A stretch of 17,090 nucleotides of DNA, taken from Desulfobulbaceae bacterium (lineage in GTDB: Bacteria; Desulfobacterota; Desulfobulbia; Desulfobulbales; SURF-16). The DNA lies in assembly GCA_021160685.1 (NCBI GenBank), contig JAGHCC010000023.1, forward strand, positions 1 to 17,090, read 5' to 3'. The translations under genes were made by a program, and so were the position numbers. Each line of letters begins with the position of its first letter. The first letter of the stretch is position 1. Shown one piece after another: positions 6,041 through 14,038 of this stretch. Below the pieces are notes generated by a model. That model had not been told where the DNA came from. It saw only the letters and a list, made by a program, of their open reading frames with translations, and ran no database searches.

Positions 6041-7018
6041 ATGGCGGCTTTGTATATGACCAACCAGCTAATTACAATTATTTATGATTCACAGTTCTTA
6101 AAACATGATACCGGTGGTGGAGAACACCCCGAGGTTGCTGAGCGAATGCAGGTCATTGAAAATCAGCTCCGCAACGGAGCACTGGCCTCCTCTCTGTTAT
6201 ATGAGCAACCTCAACCTGCTGATCGTCGGTGGCTTCTCACCTTTCATACCGAAGCCTGGCTGTTCCGCTTTGAAGAGGCCACTCTGTCCGGGCGAACATA
6301 TATTGGCCACCCTGATAATCAAATTGGCTTTGAAACGTACGATATTGCATTGCTCTCCGCCGGCGCCGGTCTGAAAGGGATTGATCTCCTGGAACAGGAT
6401 TCCGCGAAACTTGTTTTTTGTACGGTCAGACCGCCGGGACACCACGCCGAACCAAACGTGCCCCTTGGTTTCTGCTTTTTAAATAATTGTGCCATTGCGG
6501 CCCGGTACTGGCAGCAGAAATACAAACGTAGAAAAATATGCGTGTTTGATTTTGATGCCCATCATGGCAATGGAATTCAGGCAGCCTTTGAAGAAGATGC
6601 GGAGACGCTTTATATTTCCATCCATGAACATCCGAGCTTCAGCTATCCCGGTACCGGTTTTAGCGAGGAGGAGGGAACAGGAGACGGCAAGGGAACGATA
6701 TTAAACATTCCTCTGCTGCCTGGAGCCGGTGATGAGCAGGTGATTGCATCTTTAGAAAGCGAAGTTGAGGAAAAGCTGGCATGGTTTCAACCCGATGCGA
6801 TCATCATTGCTGCCGGTTTCGACGCTCACCGGCTTGACGATATGTCCGGCCTGAATTATTCAACTGATTTATATCACCTTCTTGGTTTAAAAATTGCCGG
6901 CTGGACGAAAAAATATACCGAGGGTCGCCTGCTGTCCATCCTTGAAGGTGGCTATCACCTGAAAGCACTTCCTGAAAGTGTTGAGGCCTATCTCTCTGGG
7001 TTACTGGCAGAATTGTAA
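6041..7018 (+). CDS. Class II histone deacetylase-like (AcuC/HDAC-family) amidohydrolase
   Basis: A 325-residue zinc-dependent deacetylase of the arginase/HDAC superfamily, full length for bacterial class II-like members. Visible hallmarks are HDTGGGEHPE near the N-terminus, RPPGHHAEP (H134-H135, general acid/base pair), DFDAHHGNG (zinc ligands D172 and H174), GFDAH (third zinc ligand D261) and the glycine loop LEGGYHLKAL with Y305. Substrates in the family are acetyl-lysine proteins, acetylpolyamines or similar amides; AcuC of Bacillus removes acetyl from acetyl-CoA synthetase. The AcuB-like gene 58 bases downstream favours an AcuC-type role (inference). Two starts are possible, 6041 and 6056 (MTNQLITIIYD). 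The second is the more natural N-terminus, but neither has a good Shine-Dalgarno. It is cytoplasmic, with no signal peptide. Confidence 0.9.
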   Translation: MAALYMTNQLITIIYDSQFLKHDTGGGEHPEVAERMQVIENQLRNGALASSLLYEQPQPADRRWLLTFHTEAWLFRFEEATLSGRTYIGHPDNQIGFETYDIALLSAGAGLKGIDLLEQDSAKLVFCTVRPPGHHAEPNVPLGFCFLNNCAIAARYWQQKYKRRKICVFDFDAHHGNGIQAAFEEDAETLYISIHEHPSFSYPGTGFSEEEGTGDGKGTILNIPLLPGAGDEQVIASLESEVEEKLAWFQPDAIIIAAGFDAHRLDDMSGLNYSTDLYHLLGLKIAGWTKKYTEGRLLSILEGGYHLKALPESVEAYLSGLLAEL

Positions 7019-7076
7019 GCCCTTCCGCAGGATCAGCGCAACAAGAACCACTCTCGCTCTTAAAAGGATACATACC

Positions 7077-7751
7077 ATGTTTATTCATTATTATATGACT
7101 CCGTCACCGGTAACTATTCAGGCACACATGTATATCGCCGAGGCCCGTGACCTTCTTGGGCATAAACATTTTCGTCATCTGCCGGTGGTAGACAATGACG
7201 GTCGGCTTCAGGGCATGATTACAGATCGTGATCTACGTTCTGCCGACCCTTCAACGGTTCTCAACGCTGACGAGCGGCAGCGTATTCTTGACCGGGTACA
7301 AAAAACCAAAGTCAAGGCAATCATGTCCACTGATTATCTCAGCCTGAAGACGGTCTCTACCCTGGATGATGCCTTGCTTCTTTTTGAAAAAAAACCAGTG
7401 GGCGCCTTGCCGGTTCTTGATTCGGCAGGAAAGGTCGTGGGAATTTTTTCACTGGATGATCTGACCAGGGCCTATCGCAGCCTTTTTGGCTTAGGAGAGA
7501 AAGGTTCTGTGCTGATCGCCATTGAAAATCAGACGGATTCACCCTCACTGAGCCGGCTGGTCCAAGTTCTCGAAGAACACAACGTGCTGTTTACCAGGCT
7601 GGTTTGCAGTGATGGCAAAGGAAAAGAACCAGCTATGATTTATCTGCGTATCAACACTTGTAACATACCGGCTGTGCATAGGGCTGTTGAAAAGGCAGGT
7701 TTTATTGTCCATGTGCCAATGTCAGCCTCCCAGGGCCAGCCACCAGCTTGA
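7077..7751 (+). CDS. CBS-CBS-ACT protein, AcuB-like
   Basis: A 224-residue protein beginning MFIHYYMTPSPVTIQ. It has a tandem CBS pair (about residues 6-60 and 83-135, with HFRHLPVVDNDGRLQGMITD and GALPVLDSAGKVVGIFSLDD as the characteristic strand-turn-strand segments), then a C-terminal ACT-like domain (about 143-215, starting GSVLIAIENQ). This order is that of AcuB from the acetoin-utilisation operon. CBS pairs usually bind adenosyl ligands, so it may sense nucleotides or a cofactor; its biochemical role is not settled even in Bacillus. The start at 7077 has AAGGA 8 bases upstream and fits the MTP motif; the longer reading from 6978 overlaps the deacetylase gene and is rejected. It is probably co-transcribed with the gene before it. 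Confidence 0.9.
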   Translation: MFIHYYMTPSPVTIQAHMYIAEARDLLGHKHFRHLPVVDNDGRLQGMITDRDLRSADPSTVLNADERQRILDRVQKTKVKAIMSTDYLSLKTVSTLDDALLLFEKKPVGALPVLDSAGKVVGIFSLDDLTRAYRSLFGLGEKGSVLIAIENQTDSPSLSRLVQVLEEHNVLFTRLVCSDGKGKEPAMIYLRINTCNIPAVHRAVEKAGFIVHVPMSASQGQPPA

Positions 7752-7861
7752 GTAAACCGTAAAAAATGTAAGAAAAAATAAAAAAAGCTGTCGTCTTGCA
7801 CTGAGACTCCAACGCAACACAACCACAGGTTATGGAAGTCTTGTTCGGCAAACAGGACTAG

Positions 7862-7999
7862 GAGCCTGTCCGAGAATGCCCTTTTTTCCCAACTCTTCGT
7901 TATTTTCAAAAATAATGCTCGTAATATCAACTATATGACTGTGCTTATTTTTTCAAAATGCCTCGATTTGAGAAAAAATGCCTATTCTCGGACAGCCTC
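7862..7999. mobile_element. 138-bp MITE with 16-bp terminal inverted repeats and CTAG flanks
   Basis: The left end GAGCCTGTCCGAGAAT (7862-7877) and the right end ATTCTCGGACAGCCTC (7984-7999) are inverted copies with one mismatch. Each is flanked directly by CTAG (7858-7861 and 8000-8003), consistent with a 4-base target duplication; because CTAG is palindromic, it could also be counted as part of the repeat. There is no coding capacity; the interior is AT-rich. The partner transposase is not in the window. Four-base CTAG-type duplications are known for IS5-like transposases, but the family assignment is not made. It lies just upstream of the cyclopropane synthase gene and ends 35 bases before its start. 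Confidence 0.85.
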
Positions 8000-8037
8000 C
8001 TAGGGGAAACTACGAATTAAACATTGAATGGTGAACC

Positions 8038-9375
8038 ATGGATTCTAAACCCAATCAAGATGACAAATACCTGCAGGCAGCTCGGCGTATCTTCAACCAC
8101 ATTGCCGAGGTTGCCGACCTTCACTTCAGCGTCAGGCTCTGGGATGGAGCCATTGTTCCTCTGGGGGACCACGCTAATCCCGAAATCTATATCAGTATTC
8201 GTAATCCGGGGGTGCTCGGCACAGTGTTACGCCGCCCTACACTGGAGAATATACTGCTGCAGTATGCAACTGGTGGTATTGATTTTCATGGGACAGACGT
8301 GATTTCTTTTTATGAAGTCCTTCGCCAAAGGGGCAAGCGCAGTTCAGGGATCAGTTCAAAACGGCTCAAAAAAACAATCTCCAAGTCGTACATTCTCCGG
8401 CAGGCCCTGTTATTCCTCTTTGCTCCCAAAGAATCAACACAGTACGACAGCTTCAGTGGTGATGAAACCGGACGCAAACAGATCTCGCGTAACGAAACTT
8501 CATTTATTCGTTTTCACTACGACATTTCAAATGAATTTTATCGTCTTTTCCTTGACCCGGAGATGCAGTACTCATGCGGGTACTTCACGGACTGGTCAAA
8601 TAGTCTTGAACAGGCTCAACATGACAAGCTGGAGATGATTTGTCGTAAACTTCGCCTGCAGCCGGGTGACCGTTTTCTTGATATAGGCTGTGGTTGGGGT
8701 GGATTGGTGTGTCACGCGGCCAAACATTTTAATGTGCTGGCCCATGGCGTTACCCTGTCACAGGAACAATTCGATTTTGCCCAGGCCAAAGTGAAGAAAC
8801 TGGGCCTGGAAGACAGGGTAACTGTTGAGTTGTGTGACTACAGGGAGCTCAACAGTGAATACGACAAGATATCAAGCATCGGTATGTATGAACACGTTGG
8901 TATAGACAACTACCCGGATTATTTTAAGAAGGTACGCTCCCTGCTCCGAGACCGGGGCGTATTTCTCAACCATGGTATCACCCGTCGGGCCAAGGCCAGT
9001 AAGCGTAGATTTAACCGCATAACACCTGGCCGGCGTTTCATACTTAAGTATATCTTCCCTGGATCAGAGCTTGACCATATCGGTCACAGCCTGGAGGTGA
9101 TGGAGGCCTGTAAATTTGAAATACACGACGTTGAAGCCTGGCGGGAACATTACGGACTGACAAGCCGGATATGGTGCCAGCGCCTTGAGGAAAACCGTGA
9201 ACAGGCAATTGCTCTGGTTGGCGAAGAACGATACCGTATGTGGATCGCTTACCTTGCCGGAGTATCTTTTGCATTTCATGATGGCTCTCTGCTCATTTTT
9301 CAGACTGTGGCAACAAAGCATGGCAGGAAAGGTCCGTCCACCATGCCGCCAAGCAGAGAGGATCTGTATGTCTAA
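8038..9375 (+). CDS. cfa: Cyclopropane-fatty-acyl-phospholipid synthase
   Basis: A 445-residue member of the SAM-dependent cyclopropane synthase family, which adds a methylene bridge to unsaturated acyl chains of membrane phospholipids. The N-terminal lipid-binding-like region (about 1-150) is followed by the catalytic methyltransferase fold. That fold holds HYDISNEFYRLFLDPEMQYS, the SAM loop FLDIGCGWGGL (D215 to G221), VTLSQEQFDFAQAK, SSIGMYEHVGIDNYPDYF, and FPGSELDHIGHSLEVMEA near the C-terminus. The length is somewhat above the 380-430 usual for the family, with the extra at the N-terminus. It is probably a peripheral membrane enzyme, active under stress or at growth arrest. The Shine-Dalgarno is weak (GGTGA close to the ATG). 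A MITE lies directly upstream and may carry or disrupt its promoter. Confidence 0.94.
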   Translation: MDSKPNQDDKYLQAARRIFNHIAEVADLHFSVRLWDGAIVPLGDHANPEIYISIRNPGVLGTVLRRPTLENILLQYATGGIDFHGTDVISFYEVLRQRGKRSSGISSKRLKKTISKSYILRQALLFLFAPKESTQYDSFSGDETGRKQISRNETSFIRFHYDISNEFYRLFLDPEMQYSCGYFTDWSNSLEQAQHDKLEMICRKLRLQPGDRFLDIGCGWGGLVCHAAKHFNVLAHGVTLSQEQFDFAQAKVKKLGLEDRVTVELCDYRELNSEYDKISSIGMYEHVGIDNYPDYFKKVRSLLRDRGVFLNHGITRRAKASKRRFNRITPGRRFILKYIFPGSELDHIGHSLEVMEACKFEIHDVEAWREHYGLTSRIWCQRLEENREQAIALVGEERYRMWIAYLAGVSFAFHDGSLLIFQTVATKHGRKGPSTMPPSREDLYV

Positions 9376-9524
9376 CCTCTTCTGCCAGACTCAAAAGACC
9401 GACCTTGTGATGCAGGCAAACTATGCTTTAGGCTCAATGGCTGATTAGTACTTTTTCGAGAAAATCATCATCTCCAAGGACACGAGTATCCCTTTCTCTC
9501 TTGTGAAATAGGTCGTTATAAAAA

Positions 9525-9604
9525 ACGGCTCTTCCGAAGAATATGTGGCTACTAAGTTGAGCCTCGAAATTACTTCCCCTTTTTGAGCGAGGGGGAAGAG
9601 CCGT
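9525..9604. repeat. Alternative hairpins in the 5' leader of the propeptide/protease operon
   Basis: ACGGCTCTTCC (9525-9535) pairs perfectly with GGAAGAGCCGT (9594-9604). A shorter stem CTTCCCC (9573-9579) pairs with GGGGAAG (9592-9598). The two stems share the same right arm, so they exclude each other. The block ends 30 bases before the lipoprotein start. It could be a small dispersed repeat, a terminator for the upstream gene, or a switch-like leader; the rest of 9376-9634 holds no gene. Confidence 0.5.
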
Positions 9605-9634
9605 ATTTACTCCGATGTCAATGGATAATGCCTC

Positions 9635-10084
9635 ATGATCGGAATGATATCGTCACCGTTAAAAGGCCATTTTGTATGGATTTCTTTGGTTCTGCTGACG
9701 GCTTGCGGTCTGCAGGCGGAGTCTACCGTTGCCGATGAAATGGCCATTCAGAGCACCCGGCAATTGGTGACAGAGGTTTATCAGCGTGGTTCGGTGCGGG
9801 TCATTGTCACCCTGGATGTAGAGGGCGGTGTCGGGGCTGATGTCCAGGCGATCGACAAGGCCCAGCAGGCGTTGCTGGCGGATCTTTCCCTGTTTCGGGT
9901 TAGTAAAATCAAGCAGTATCGTTCACTTCCCGTCCTGGTGCTTGTGGTTGATCCGGCAGCGTTGGGTTATCTGCTGGCCTCGCCCAGGGTAACGGCGGTT
10001 AATGCGGATGCCATTGCACGACCTATCTCCCACTTGCCGGGGGGCGATACTCAAGGGAGAAGCAATGTCTATGGCATACAATAA
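9635..10084 (+). CDS. Free-standing I9-like subtilisin propeptide/inhibitor lipoprotein
   Basis: A 149-residue protein with a signal peptide and lipobox (LLTAC, C24), so probably a membrane-attached lipoprotein. The body (about 45-130) resembles the propeptide of the subtilase encoded next to it. VRVIVTLDV matches PVIIKLNV, and ALLADLSLFRVSKIKQYRSL matches RLLENLSIYAIKRIKKFKHL. The part ending SPRVTAVNADAIARP matches DPDVVQVYEDRLSEA. No protease domain follows. Subtilisin propeptides fold and inhibit their cognate enzymes; a separate one could act as an inhibitor or folding helper for the neighbouring protease (inference). Its 3' end overlaps the start of the protease gene by 20 bases, pointing to coupled translation and a shared transcript. 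It may also be a partial duplicate of the protease 5' end. Confidence 0.82.
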   Translation: MIGMISSPLKGHFVWISLVLLTACGLQAESTVADEMAIQSTRQLVTEVYQRGSVRVIVTLDVEGGVGADVQAIDKAQQALLADLSLFRVSKIKQYRSLPVLVLVVDPAALGYLLASPRVTAVNADAIARPISHLPGGDTQGRSNVYGIQ

Positions 10085-13000
10085 ACGGAAACAGTTCACC
10101 TCGTTGTTCCAGTTCATCCTGTTCTTTATTCTGCTCAGTGTTGCGGTGCAAACCGTTTCGGCATCGGAACGGCTTGATCCTGATTATGCGAATAGCGTGC
10201 ATGCCCTTCTTCGGCGCGCTCAAAGCGAGGGCGAAACGCCGGTCATCATAAAACTGAACGTGGCTACTCGTCCCGAGGGAGAGCTTGCGACTGATGCCGC
10301 GAAACAAGTTCAGCGCAACAACATCAAGACGACTCAGAACCGTTTACTGGAGAACCTGAGTATTTATGCAATTAAACGGATTAAAAAGTTCAAGCACCTG
10401 CCCTATATAGCTGTGAAGATGGATGCCGCCGGCCTGGAGGCGGCGGTGGCCGATCCGGATGTAGTTCAGGTGTATGAAGACAGACTCAGCGAAGCAACCC
10501 TCGCCGAAAGTGTGCCGTTGATTGGCGCGACGGATGCCTGGTTTTCAGGATACGGTGGTGATGGACAGGTCGTCGCGGTACTTGATACAGGCATTGAATC
10601 CAGCCACTCTTTTCTTTCCGGCAAGGTGGTCCATGAGGCTTGTTTTTCCACGAATTATGCGTCAGATAGCGCGAGCACCCTGTGCCCAAACGGCCTGGAG
10701 ACGCAAGTAGGCACTGGAGCAGGGGAGGCCTGTACCGTGTCTTCCAGCTGTGATCATGGCACGCATGTGGCTGGAATTGTTGCGGGCAAGGGAACGGGTG
10801 GCACCACCTTTTCCGGGGTGGCCCAGGATGCGGATATCATGGCGATACAGGTTTTTTCGCGCTTTGATGACCCTGACATCTGCACCTATGGCAGCCCCTG
10901 TGTGTTGTCTTTCACATCTGACCAGATCAGTGCGCTGGAGCATGTATACGCGCAAAAAGATAATTTTAATATCGCTGCTGTGAATATGAGCCTGGGTGGC
11001 GGTCATTACGCCAGTACCTGTGATAGTGATAGTGCCGCTACCAAGGCAGCTATCGATCTGCTTCGCTCCGTGGGGATAGCGACGATCATCGCATCCGGTA
11101 ACGATGGTTATACGGACGGCATTAGTTCTCCTGCCTGTATCTCTTCCGCTATCAGCGTGGGCTCAACCACAAAATCGGATGTGGTTTCGAGTTTTTCCAA
11201 CAGCGCTCAGATCCTGAATATTCTGGCCCCCGGTTCCAGCATCAACTCATCGGTTACAGGTAATGGTTTTTTGTCGTTTAACGGTACTTCCATGGCCGCA
11301 CCTCATGTGGCTGGTGCCTTTGCCGTCCTTCGTTCCGAGGCGCCTGACGCCAGCGTGGCCGAGATCTTGAATGCTCTCCAATCCACGGGGGCGACAATAA
11401 CGGATTCGCGTAACGGTATCGCTAAATCCCGGATCCAGGTGGACGCCGCGCTGGTCAATGTTGGGGCTCCGCCAAACACTGGGGTTTTGTCCTTGTCATC
11501 CTCGGAAGGGTTGTCCGCATCCGGCACGGAAGGAGGGCCTTTTACTCCTGCAGCCAAGTCCTATACCCTAACCAATATCGGAACTGAAACCATTGGTTTT
11601 TTGGTCAGTGAGAGCGTGGCATGGGCAACTGTTTCTCCGCAAACCGGCATCCTGGCGCCGGGAGGTAATCGCGTGGTCACGGTAAGCATTGATAGTGTGG
11701 CGGACAGCATGACCTCCGGGTATTATGCCACCGCCACTAGTTTTAGCAACACCACCAATGGACGGGGAAGCACCACCCGGTCTCTTAATCTAACGATCAC
11801 AGGCGCCGCTGCGGTCAATGACAAATTTTTCGCTGGAATCCTGCTGCAACAGTCATCGGGTTCGACCCAGGGTTCTAACCAGAATGCCTCAAAAGAGAGC
11901 GGTGAACCCAATCATGGTGGGGCTAACGGTGGGCGCTCATTGTGGTGGCGTTGGATAGCCCCCGCCGCCGGTGAAGTGACTTTCGATACGGTAGGTAGTA
12001 ATTTCGATACCACCTTGGGCGCCTATACCGGGACGGATGTTGCCGCACTGATAACAATGGCTGATAACGATGATACTTATGACCTGCTGAGTGAGGTTAA
12101 ATTTCAGGCCGAGACCGGCGTCATCTATCACATTGCGGTTGACGGTTATAGCGGCGAAAGTGGCGATATCATCCTTAACTGGAGTTTTACCCAGGGTATA
12201 ACGCCCGATATAAATATCGCGGTATCGCCCGAAGTTGGTTTTACCGCGACAGGATCCGAGGGAGGATCGTTCAGTCCCATTTCGATTATCTATTCCCTGA
12301 CTAATGTTAGCAGCATCTCTCAGGCATTTCAGGTACAGAACGTCCCAAGCTGGCTTACTCCATCCACAACCTCCGGCACACTTGCACCTAACGCCGGCAC
12401 GACGGTGGTTCTTACTGTAGACAACAGTGCAAATTTATTACCATCGGGCAATTATACCGGTGCCGTGCTATTCAATGGCGTCAGTCGTTCGATGCGGCTT
12501 GTGGTCACGTCAACGGGATCAATAATTAATGACAACTTCAGTAATGCGGAATTTGTGAGTGGGGGGGCTGCCAGACACCAAAACGAGTTCTAACGTCAAT
12601 GCCAATAAGGAAGCGGGAGAACCAAGTCACGCGGATAATGCTGGTGGCCGGTCGGTCTGGTGGCGCTGGACGGCACAGGCTACCGGAATCGTCGAAATCG
12701 ATACCTTCGGCAGCACTTTTGATACCACTTTGGGGGTGTATACTGGTACGCAAGTGGCTAGCCTGGCAACCATCGTAAACAATGATGACGCTGGTCTCGG
12801 ATTGCAGAGCCAGGTTTCCCTTTCCGCGATTACAGGCACTACCTATTACATCGCCGTTGATGGTTTTAATGGGGCAAACGGCGCTATTACCCTGAATCTG
12901 GCATTGGCAATGGGTGGCGCGCCTGCCAATGATGCCTTTAGTCATGCAATCCCATTGAGTGGAATTCCGGTATCTACTACCGCTTTCAATGACGGCGCCA

Positions 13001-13605
13001 GTAAGGAAGAGGGGGAACCGGATCACGCTGGGAATACCGGTGGTCGATCCATCTGGTGGCGATGGATTGCCCCGATACCGTCTCAAACGGTAACTATCGA
13101 TACATTCACGAGCATTTTTGATACTACTTTAGGTGTTTATGTCGGAGCTCAGGTGAATAATCTCACCACCATCGTTTCTAACGATGATAGTGGTAGCCCG
13201 CAAAGCCAGGTCTCGTTTCAAGCCGTGGCAGGGACAGCCTATTACCTTGCTGTTGACGGATATAGCGGGGAGTATGGCAATGTCGCACTGAATATTTCCG
13301 GTGCTGCCGTCGTAAATTACACACTCCAGGTGGGTATGGTTGGTAAAGGTTCCGTGATAAGTAACCCGGTGGGGATTGTCTGCCAGAGTGACTGCACGGA
13401 AGATTATTTGTATGGAACAACAGTTGAGTTGACTGCGACAGCAGATAGTGGATGGCGTTTCGTGGGCTGGAGCGGTGCTTGTGTTGGCGCCGGACCCTGT
13501 ACATTGTCAATGTCCGTCCATAAGAATGTAACCGCGACATTCAATTTAGTTGATCAGTCATCGGTGATAAGCATTATCAATTATTTTTTGTTGGATGGTG
13601 ATTAA
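10065..13605 (+). CDS. Large secreted subtilase (S8) with multi-domain C-terminus, frame interrupted at a G7 tract
   Basis: Signal peptide (about 1-37, cut near VSA), I9-type propeptide (about 45-130), then a subtilisin catalytic domain with the triad D174 (AVLDTGI), H231 (HGTHVAGIVAG) and S409 (GTSMAAPHVAG) and oxyanion N346 (ASGND). After it come a BACON-like domain (475-578), a jelly-roll/PPC-like domain (583-710), a second BACON-like domain (715-815), a second jelly-roll-like domain from 820, a third to about 13305, and an InlB-type B-repeat-like tail (GKGSVISNP to NVTATFN). The frame breaks in seven G at 12561-12567. As given, the protein ends at 12593 (842 residues); with one G fewer it reads through to 13605 (1179 residues), and the repeat alignment continues perfectly. 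The start at 10065 is supported by GGGAG 5 bases upstream; the longer reading from 10002 is rejected. The product is extracellular or surface-exposed. Confidence 0.92.
12561..12567 (+). other. G7 homopolymer at the frameshift point
   Basis: Seven consecutive G inside the second jelly-roll-like domain. Six or nine G would keep the frame open to 13605; seven gives a stop at 12591-12593. It is a classic site for replication or transcription slippage and also for sequencing error. Confidence 0.9.
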
Positions 13606-13803
13606 ATCAAAGAGGAGGTCTCCGTTCGCCTTCAGCAATGCTTTGTCACGCCCATATATATCCTGTTTAAATTGTACTTTTTCCCCCAAAATAAACTTTG
13701 ACTCCTTTAAAGTTTTACACATTTGAACAGAATGCCGATACGATGATTAACTACAGAGAATGCATGGAGTAAAGGAAGTGTCGTGATATCCAGGGAGGGA
13801 GCC

Positions 13804-13974
13804 ATGACCTTGACCATCAGCAAAAGCCAAAATCTTACAAAAGACCCTGAACAGAGCCCCAATCCCTATCTCCGTCCTCTTCGTAAAAAAAAGAACAAGA
13901 GCTCCAAAACGAAAAACAGTCGCGCAATAGATGAGGCTGTTATTGTTAAACTCTCCTACCGGCAGGAAGCGTAA
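13804..13974 (+). CDS. Small basic hypothetical protein
   Basis: A 56-residue reading (MTLTISKSQNLTKDPEQ start) with a lysine/arginine-rich middle (RPLRKKKNKSSKTKN) and a short more hydrophobic end. The ATG has a strong purine-rich site (GGGAGGGAGCC) directly upstream; a GTG at 13783 with AAGGA before it is an alternative start for the same frame. No family is recognised. It stands alone between the protease gene and a convergent gene and is followed by a hairpin. The good start signals and downstream hairpin argue for a real gene; the composition alone would not. Region 13606-13803 holds nothing else visible. Confidence 0.45.
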   Translation: MTLTISKSQNLTKDPEQSPNPYLRPLRKKKNKSSKTKNSRAIDEAVIVKLSYRQEA

Positions 13975-14008
13975 GGCGGATTAGTGAAACGTATCCGCCG
14001 TACGTTTT
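13975..14008 (+). terminator. Possible Rho-independent terminator after the small ORF
   Basis: GGCGGAT (13975-13981) pairs with ATCCGCC (13993-13999) around an 11-base loop, followed after a short gap by TTTT (14005-14008). It starts at the stop codon of the small ORF. Confidence 0.5.
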
Positions 14009-14019
14009 AAATGTCAGGC

Positions 14020-14038
14020 AATGCCCTTAACGGGCATT
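14020..14038 (-). terminator. Hairpin at the stop codon of the LamG-like gene
   Basis: AATGCCC and GGGCATT form a perfect 7-bp stem around TTAAC; the stop of the minus-strand gene lies in the loop. No clear T-run follows on the minus strand, so it is a weak terminator candidate in a convergent gap. Confidence 0.35.

Noticed and set aside
6978..7076. Upstream extension of the AcuB-like gene
   Set aside because: Overlaps the deacetylase end; the ATG at 7077 has a good ribosome-binding site and the family N-terminus.
10002..10064. Upstream extension of the subtilase
   Set aside because: It places 21 residues before the signal peptide; the ATG at 10065 has GGGAG upstream.
10060..10084. Overlap of propeptide and protease genes as a fusion by frameshift
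   Set aside because: The protease has its own start, ribosome-binding site and signal peptide, so two separate proteins are more likely.
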